This document shows, in pieces, positions 48,236-52,976 of a DNA stretch of 52,976 nt (position 1 is its first letter; the number at the start of each line of letters is the position of its first letter). Below the pieces are notes generated by a model, which saw only the letters and a list, made by a program, of their open reading frames with translations, made no database searches and was not told the DNA's origin. The stretch covers positions 1 to 52,976 of the forward strand of contig DUEJ01000004.1 in assembly GCA_011192175.1 (NCBI GenBank). Reading direction: 5' to 3'. Source of the DNA: Thermoflexia bacterium (GTDB lineage Bacteria; Chloroflexota; Anaerolineae; B4-G1; SLSP01). A program made the translations under genes and the position numbers.

Positions 48236-49900
48236 ATGCAAAAACGGAATCTGGCAATTTTATTCGGCTTGCTTTTATCCTTGCTCCTCGGCGCCTGCGC
48301 TATACCCACAATACAACCAACGCCCACTCCCACTCGCACACCTAAACCTACGCTTACGCCTACTCCCAGTTCCACTCCCACTCCTAGCCCTACTCCCACG
48401 CCAGCATTTCCAGTTACTGTTGGTTGCCAACCATTCATCCCCGCCGGCGCTTGCGCCACATTGCGTGAAGAAATAGCTGCAAAACCAACATATTTCAGCT
48501 GGATTGATGACCCCGTCAGCGCCGATCTCGTGCTGGGAGGAGCGGATACTCCCCATAACCAAGTAATCGGCAGTTGGACGTATCTGTTGGTCGCCCCCTT
48601 TATGACCACCCCAGATGCGATTTCCTTAGCTGCGTTGCAGAATAGTTGGGCGGGCACCGCAGCAGAGACTTGCGTCCCGCTCTTCTTGACTGCGGAGACG
48701 CGCCGGGCCTTGGTCACGCTTTGGGGACCTCCAAGTAGCGAAAATGTGCAGGCCCTGGCTGCTGCCGAGCTGCTCACCGCCACGCAAATAGCCGGTGGTT
48801 GGGCCATCATCCCCTTTGAAGAATTACATCCGCGCTGGAAGGTATTACAAATCGAGGGCTACTCACCGGTGGAGAAGGGAGCGCTGCCGGCGACATATCC
48901 GCTAACTATTCCCTTCTATTTGGGGAGCGCCGGTCGGCCCGAAATGTTAAAGATCGCTGATCTAAACGCCACTAGCATTTCAAACCGCACGGCAGAAAAT
49001 TTGACTGTGGTGGTGATGACCGGCGTCACAGCGATGACCAGAGGAATGGCTCAACTGATGGACGCCAAGGGCGTGACCTATCCAGCGCAAGATATCAAGC
49101 CGTGGTTCGAGGAAGCCGATTTTGTCCACATAAGTAACGAGGTCTCTTTTAAACCGGATTGCGTGGCTTGTGGACATGGCTGCATGTCGTTCTGTTCCCA
49201 CGATAGCTATATTGGATTGTTAGAAGAGATACATGCCAACATCATTGAACTGACCGGCAATCATCTGGAAGACCAAGGGAGCAGTTGGGTGGATCACTCG
49301 CTAGCGATGTATCAGGAGCGCGGCTGGCAATGGTTTGGCGGTGGGACCAATCAAGAGGAGGGTAGTCAGCCCTTGTTAGTTGAGGATGGCCCCAATAAAA
49401 TCGCTTTCTTGGGCTGCAATACCGTCGGCCCCTTCGCTGGTGAAGATTCTGGCGGAGCAGCGCATTGCGGTGATTTCGAGGAACTCCGGGTCAATATCAC
49501 CACGGTGCGCGCCGCCGGGTATCTGCCCATTGTTAGCATACAACACCAAGAAGCCTATGAGTACATGCCCTCCGCTCGGCAGCTGCGCGATTTTCGCAGT
49601 TTAGCCGCGGCCGGCGCCGTGATGGTGCAGGGGAGCCAGGCACACCAACCACAAACGCTAGAATTTTACGGGGATACTTTTATCCACTATGGTTTGGGAA
49701 ATTTTTTCTTTGATCAGATGTGGAGTTTAGGAACGCGGCAAGAATTTGTAGATCAACTCACTTTTTATGAGGGGCAACTCATCAACATCAACCTCCACAC
49801 CGCGTTGTTAGAGGAATTTGGCCGGCCCAGGCCCATGAGTGCTGAGGAGCGGGAAGGTTTTTTGCAGATGATTTTTGCACTAAGTCCCAATCAGAATTAG
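48236..49900 (+). CDS. CapA-like (PGA_cap) lipoprotein
   Basis: A 554-aa secreted lipoprotein: signal peptide with lipobox LLLGACA (Cys20 or so), a Thr/Pro linker (about 25-60), an N-terminal domain of unknown type, then a calcineurin-like CapA region. The latter contains DFVHISNEVSF, IIELTGNHLEDQG, IAFLGCNTVGP, VSIQHQEAYEYMP and MVQGSQAHQPQ, ending HYGLGNFFFDQMW. CapA proteins take part in poly-gamma-glutamate capsule formation, but many lone relatives have other or unknown roles. No capBC genes are nearby. ATG 48236 follows GGGAGG. Confidence 0.87.
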   Translation: MQKRNLAILFGLLLSLLLGACAIPTIQPTPTPTRTPKPTLTPTPSSTPTPSPTPTPAFPVTVGCQPFIPAGACATLREEIAAKPTYFSWIDDPVSADLVLGGADTPHNQVIGSWTYLLVAPFMTTPDAISLAALQNSWAGTAAETCVPLFLTAETRRALVTLWGPPSSENVQALAAAELLTATQIAGGWAIIPFEELHPRWKVLQIEGYSPVEKGALPATYPLTIPFYLGSAGRPEMLKIADLNATSISNRTAENLTVVVMTGVTAMTRGMAQLMDAKGVTYPAQDIKPWFEEADFVHISNEVSFKPDCVACGHGCMSFCSHDSYIGLLEEIHANIIELTGNHLEDQGSSWVDHSLAMYQERGWQWFGGGTNQEEGSQPLLVEDGPNKIAFLGCNTVGPFAGEDSGGAAHCGDFEELRVNITTVRAAGYLPIVSIQHQEAYEYMPSARQLRDFRSLAAAGAVMVQGSQAHQPQTLEFYGDTFIHYGLGNFFFDQMWSLGTRQEFVDQLTFYEGQLININLHTALLEEFGRPRPMSAEEREGFLQMIFALSPNQN

Positions 49901-49919
49901 AGCCGGAGTATCTTAATGG

Positions 49920-50012
49920 AAGTTTCGCTTGCTAGGCAGCTAAACCGCGAATGGACGCCAATTTACGCTAATTTTAGTAGCCTTTGGCGTTAATTTGCGT
50001 AAATTAGCGGTT
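49920..50012. repeat. TTTAGCTGCCTAGCCAGCG-family repeat, full copy, reverse orientation
   Basis: GCTAGGCAGCTAAACCGCGA followed by CGCTAATTTTAGTAGCC matches 43451-43534 inverted. It has extra AATTTACGCTAA and AATTTGCGTAAATTAGCG units that can pair with each other. Confidence 0.8.
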
Positions 50013-50057
50013 AGAAAGTATCGTTAGCGAAAGTATTTAATCCAAAGAGGAGGAACT

Positions 50058-50870
50058 ATGTCATCAACTATCGCTGTGATTGGCTGTGGCACTATGGGTG
50101 AAGCGCTGGTGCAAGGTTTGCTACGAGAAGGAATCGTCCCTCCAGAGAAGATCATCGCTGCCAATCCGCGCTTGGAGCGCGGGCAGGAGTTAGCAGAGCG
50201 TTACGGCATCCGTACAACCACAGAAAATAGCGCCGCGGTTGAGGAAGCCCAGATGATCTTTCTCTCTATCAAGCCGCAGGTGATGCCCCAGGTGCTGGCT
50301 GAATTACGGGGTCATATTCAACCCTCAGCATTCGTCTTCTCCATCGCGGCCGGAGTAACCATCGCCACTATCCAACAAGGATTAGGCATCAAAGCCGTGG
50401 TCAGAGCTATGCCTAATACTCCGGCTCAAATTGGAGAGGGGATCACAGTCTGGACTGCAACTGAAGAGGTCACAGCCGCGCAACGCGAAGAGGCTTTGGT
50501 GATTCTCCAAGCAGTGGGAGAAGAAATTTACGTTAAAGAGGAAAATTACTTGAACATGGCTACTGCCATTTCTGGTACCGGGCCAGCGTATGTCTTCCTC
50601 TTTATGGAATCTCTGATTGATGCGGGAGTACATCTGGGCTTTTCTCGGCGCGTTGCTGAGAAGCTAGTGAATCAGTTGGTTATCGGTTCAGCTCTTTACG
50701 CCAAGCAAGCGGGAGCACATAAGGCTGCGCTGCGCAATCAAGTGACTTCGCCAGGCGGCACCACCGCAGAGGCGCTCTATCAGCTAGAAAAAGGGGGCTT
50801 CAGGACCGTGCTCTCACGAGCAATCTGGGCGGCTTATAGTAGAACGGCGCAACTTGGCAAAGAATCGTAG
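50058..50870 (+). CDS. proC: Pyrroline-5-carboxylate reductase
   Basis: A 270-aa enzyme of the last step of proline synthesis (P5C plus NAD(P)H to proline). Features are the Rossmann start VIGCGTMGEALVQGLL, FLSIKPQVMPQVL, VRAMPNTPAQIGEG, SGTGPAYVFLFMESLIDAG and the C-terminal VTSPGGTTAEAL. Length is normal. ATG 50058 follows GAGGAGG. It stands alone, preceded by a dispersed repeat and followed by another repeat and a large hairpin. Confidence 0.96.
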   Translation: MSSTIAVIGCGTMGEALVQGLLREGIVPPEKIIAANPRLERGQELAERYGIRTTTENSAAVEEAQMIFLSIKPQVMPQVLAELRGHIQPSAFVFSIAAGVTIATIQQGLGIKAVVRAMPNTPAQIGEGITVWTATEEVTAAQREEALVILQAVGEEIYVKEENYLNMATAISGTGPAYVFLFMESLIDAGVHLGFSRRVAEKLVNQLVIGSALYAKQAGAHKAALRNQVTSPGGTTAEALYQLEKGGFRTVLSRAIWAAYSRTAQLGKES

Positions 50871-50897
50871 TTTGACTCCGCTGAAAAATGATTTTAG

Positions 50898-50950
50898 CTC
50901 ACCACAGAGAAAAGAATTAAGTTTTAAAATCTTCGCGTTTTAGTGGTGAA
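50898..50950. repeat. CACCACGGAG-family inverted repeat
   Basis: Left CTCACCACAGAGAAAAG and right TTAGTGGTGAA are inverted relatives, in the gene-free stretch after proC (50871-51081). Confidence 0.65.
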
Positions 50951-51002
50951 ATACTTAGTTTTTTCAGGAGCCTCATAGTTTAGAAAATTAGCAGTGATCT
51001 AG

Positions 51003-51037
51003 CGAGAGGGGCGAGGATTTTTTCCTCGCCCCTCTCG
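51003..51037. terminator. Perfect 15-bp hairpin between convergent proC and rpsT
   Basis: CGAGAGGGGCGAGGA and TCCTCGCCCCTCTCG pair perfectly around a five-T loop. No U run follows on either strand, so it is a possible bidirectional terminator or processing site rather than a classical one. Confidence 0.55.
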
Positions 51038-51081
51038 TTGATAGAACTGCAACAAGTCGAGCTATAGACGCCTTAACCGTT

Positions 51082-51342
51082 TTACAGCGTCTCAATCTGG
51101 CGCATTAGTCTGGATTTCAGGCGCGCGGCTTTGTTCTTATGAATTACATTCTTGTGAGCAGCTTTATCCAACTCTTTCGCTGCTTGGGGCATGAGAGCCT
51201 TGGCTTGCTCAACATCGCCGGCCGCAATTGCATTACGAACAGACTTCAGAGCACCGCGCATCTTACCCAGAATATAGCGGTTCTTCAACCACTTGCGTTT
51301 TGAACTGCGGATATGTTTCTTCGCTGATTTCTTGTTTGCCAC
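51082..51342 (-). CDS. rpsT: 30S ribosomal protein S20
   Basis: An 86-aa basic helical protein that binds 16S rRNA. The start region ANKKSAKKHIRSSKRKWLKN and the later AAKELDKAAHKNVIHKNKAA are diagnostic. The start is GTG at 51342, with GGAGG five bases upstream; an open extension to ATG 51384 is not part of the protein. It is transcribed alone from the promoter at 51389-51417. Confidence 0.96.
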   Translation of the reverse strand: MANKKSAKKHIRSSKRKWLKNRYILGKMRGALKSVRNAIAAGDVEQAKALMPQAAKELDKAAHKNVIHKNKAARLKSRLMRQIETL

Positions 51343-51388
51343 ACTTTCCTCCAACCGATTAAAGTTACTTACCTGCTTACACAAATGC

Positions 51389-51417
51389 AGTATACTTGAT
51401 ATTCATATTTTGTCCAA
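51389..51417 (-). promoter_or_regulatory. Promoter of rpsT
   Basis: On the minus strand TTGGAC and TATACT are separated by 17 bases, giving a leader of about 40 bases before the GTG start. Confidence 0.75.
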
Positions 51418-51532
51418 CAATCGTTTAGGAGCACAGATTATTAAGTTAAATGCTACTCTGTATTTGACAAAAATGCCCCTTTCTGAAAAATATTTGAGTC
51501 AGGCGCACGAGAAATAGCAAAGGAGCAACCCC

Positions 51533-52693
51533 ATGTCTGACATCTTTGAAATAGCCGCCATCTTAGTAACTCACGCGGTGCAGTCCCACGCGGGCGAAAT
51601 CGCCATTATCGCCTACTACGGTTCTTACGCCAAAGGGTTGGCCTCTCCCACCTCCGATCTGGATATCTTCTACATCCCCGACCACGGGAAGGCCAAGTCG
51701 CTGAGCAGCCAGTTTATCATTGAGGGCCGTCCCTACGACTTCTGGCCGGTATCGTGGGAGCTGGCGGAAGGTATTGCTAATGCTACCCCCACTCGTCCCT
51801 GGGTAGTAGCTGCCTCGTTGATTGCGGATGCCAAAGTGCTCTATCAGCGTTCCCCGGCTGATTTGGCGCGCTTCCAGGCATTGCAAACGCGCATCACGGA
51901 GCTCACCCAACCGGCAGGCCGTTCAACGCTGGTGAAACAAGCGTTGGTGGAATTCAAGCAGACGTTCTTCCAGCTGGAACAGCTACGGCTAGCCCTAGCT
52001 ACCGGCGACGTGGCAGGGACGCGCTGGGCCAGCCATAAATTTATTGATAGCGCGGTCAACGCTCTAGCCCTGGTCAATCAACGTTATTTTGCCAAAGGCT
52101 GGGAAGTGTATCCGGCGCAAATAGCGGACTTGCCGCAAAGTCCTGCCGGGTTTGAGGAGCTGGCGCGCAACATTCTCAGGCCGTCCAGTCAGGAGGAGCT
52201 GCTAGAAGCCGCCAACAAACTGGCGCAGGAGGTACGGAAAATCCTGGTAGCGGCGCAGGGCACAGTAGCTAAGCCCGCGTCCGCGGCAGAGGTGTTCAAG
52301 GATTCCTACTTTTTTGTCTTTGAATATAAAAACAAAGTCCTGCAAGCCTGTGAACACGGGAACGCGCTGGCGGCTGAATTTGCCGCTTTCCGCCTGCAAA
52401 CAGAGCTCTGCCAAATGCTGCACAAAGTCGAACATGGCTTTTATGGCACGGATTTCAACCTGTTGGGCGAATATACCGCCGCCTATGCCGCCGCCGGGTT
52501 CCCGGATCTGCTAGCGTCCGCATCCCAGGGCGAGCTTGTGGAGTTGGCGCAACAAGTGCAGCGGTTGGATGCCCAAGTACGTGCTTGGCTCACCGGCCAG
52601 ACCATTGATCTTAATATCCTTGCTAATGAGGAAGAGTTGCGCTGCTTTTTGAATTGCAGCTCACCACGGAGACGCGGAGAAAAACGAGAGTGA
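51533..52693 (+). CDS. Nucleotidyltransferase domain protein
   Basis: A 386-aa protein. The N-terminal part has the polymerase-beta-type motif YYGSYAKGLASPTSDLDIFYI: GS, then Asp-x-Asp metal ligands. The remainder (about 110-370) is all-helical, with repeated hydrophobic helices (TLVKQALVEFKQTFFQLEQL, DSYFFVFEYKNKVLQACEHG). The reaction is nucleotide transfer to an unknown acceptor (antibiotic, protein or RNA). ATG 51533 follows AAAGGAG. A possible -35 TTGACA is at 51464, with no clear -10. The last residues (CSSPRRRGEKRE) are encoded by a CACCACGGAG-family repeat at 52660-52692. Confidence 0.78.
   Translation: MSDIFEIAAILVTHAVQSHAGEIAIIAYYGSYAKGLASPTSDLDIFYIPDHGKAKSLSSQFIIEGRPYDFWPVSWELAEGIANATPTRPWVVAASLIADAKVLYQRSPADLARFQALQTRITELTQPAGRSTLVKQALVEFKQTFFQLEQLRLALATGDVAGTRWASHKFIDSAVNALALVNQRYFAKGWEVYPAQIADLPQSPAGFEELARNILRPSSQEELLEAANKLAQEVRKILVAAQGTVAKPASAAEVFKDSYFFVFEYKNKVLQACEHGNALAAEFAAFRLQTELCQMLHKVEHGFYGTDFNLLGEYTAAYAAAGFPDLLASASQGELVELAQQVQRLDAQVRAWLTGQTIDLNILANEEELRCFLNCSSPRRRGEKRE
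52660..52692. repeat. CACCACGGAG-family repeat at a gene 3' end
   Basis: GCTCACCACGGAGACGCGGA and the following AGAAAAACGAGAG form the last codons of the nucleotidyltransferase gene. Confidence 0.75.
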
Positions 52694-52790
52694 GGCAATG
52701 AGACATCGAGCCGTAAATTTTCCACCGCCGGTTTATGATTTTTTTCGCGTTTATTGCCCTCCACTCTTTGAGAAAATACGAAATTTACTG

Positions 52791-52818
52791 TTGTGCCTCC
52801 TCATAAATAGAGTACAAT
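52791..52818 (+). promoter_or_regulatory. Candidate promoter of the last gene
   Basis: TTGTGC and TACAAT are 16 bases apart. The leader is about 130 bases and contains a hairpin, GGAATCCC/GGGATTCC, at 52840-52860. Confidence 0.5.
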
Positions 52819-52912
52819 TTTCTCATCATTGTCTAATCAGGAATCCCCCTCTGGGATTCCACACCGGTAATAATGAAAATGCTTCACTAACGCCAACACC
52901 TTTGTCCTGAAG

Positions 52913-52934
52913 CAGACTTTTGACTTTTGACTTA
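52913..52934. repeat. Heptamer tandem repeat, short copy, before the last gene
   Basis: ACTTTTG, ACTTTTG, ACTTATT lies seven bases before AGAGGAGG and the ATG at 52955. It repeats the arrangement before the genes at 17990 and 22612. Confidence 0.7.
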
Positions 52935-52954
52935 TTTTCAGAGGAGGAAAACTA

Positions 52955-52976
52955 ATGGCATCATCAGAGCAATACA
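52955..52976 (+). CDS. Start of a gene cut by the window end
   Basis: An ATG with strong AGAGGAGG eight bases upstream begins a frame reading MASSEQY before the window ends. Product unknown. Confidence 0.6.

Noticed and set aside
48220-48810. Minus-strand frame with Gly/Val repeats (VGVGLGVGVELGVGV)
   Set aside because: It is the reverse of the Thr/Pro linker of the CapA-like lipoprotein, not a real repetitive protein.

Overview
The window looks like a chromosomal segment of a Chloroflexota bacterium, probably the Anaerolineae/Caldilineae/Ardenticatenia part of the phylum. This is inferred from style, not from a marker gene. Signs are lipoproteins and a kinase with long Thr-Pro linkers, SPFH pairs, sufCBD, DUF3048, CapA-like and DUF2085 proteins, many CHAT/nSTAND/caspase-like genes, and intergenic DNA packed with short tandem (7- and 8-mer) and dispersed repeats. 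No rRNA, CRISPR array, phage or complete insertion sequence was seen. There is one tRNA, tRNA-Val(GAC).

Layout. 1-12 kb (mostly minus strand): a 3' remnant of a SWIM-type protein, two overlapping Nudix hydrolases, miaB, a DegV protein, a TetR-controlled heterodimeric ABC exporter with a 28-bp perfect operator palindrome, and two SPFH membrane proteins. 12-26 kb (plus strand): a large conflict-type cluster of a CHAT protease-SIR2 fusion, a membrane-anchored nSTAND NTPase with about 14 WD40 blades, a C25/gingipain-like protease with a C-terminal adaptor-like domain, a 246-aa partner, a stand-alone copy of that adaptor-like domain, and an unusual M23-SH3b-glycosidase-HhH protein. Inside it the 3' end of the 246-aa gene is present three times, with one toxin-antitoxin cassette in each interval; one PIN toxin is broken by an amber codon. 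26-29 kb: a relic of one ATPase, then an intact AAA ATPase overlapping an unrecognised gene, a likely two-gene defence unit.

28.8-43.4 kb: housekeeping and envelope genes, including an alpha/beta hydrolase, pcm, a Ser/Thr kinase with an ACT-like partner, a 4Fe-4S protein, a DUF364 protein, a histidine phosphatase, DUF2085, an FtsB/DivIC-like protein, a membrane spermidine-synthase-like protein, a DUF3048 lipoprotein, a methyltransferase and a PNPOx-like protein. 43.4-53 kb: a 142-bp MITE-like element next to a strong promoter, sufCBD (Fe-S assembly), tRNA-Val with its own promoter and terminator, a CapA-like lipoprotein, proC, rpsT, a nucleotidyltransferase, and the first codons of a gene that leaves the window.

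How the parts fit. The 12-26 kb genes are mostly overlapping or closely spaced and carry two cysteine-protease domains of clan CD type, a probable NADase, a sensor/switch ATPase and a wall hydrolase. This is the architecture expected of a regulated cell-suicide or anti-phage system. A homologous domain at the end of the C25 protease and as a free 128-aa protein suggests homotypic recruitment. The second broad theme is repeats: several repeat families sit exactly at gene 3' ends and supply the last codons of unrelated proteins, and others lie directly before Shine-Dalgarno sequences or supply promoter parts.
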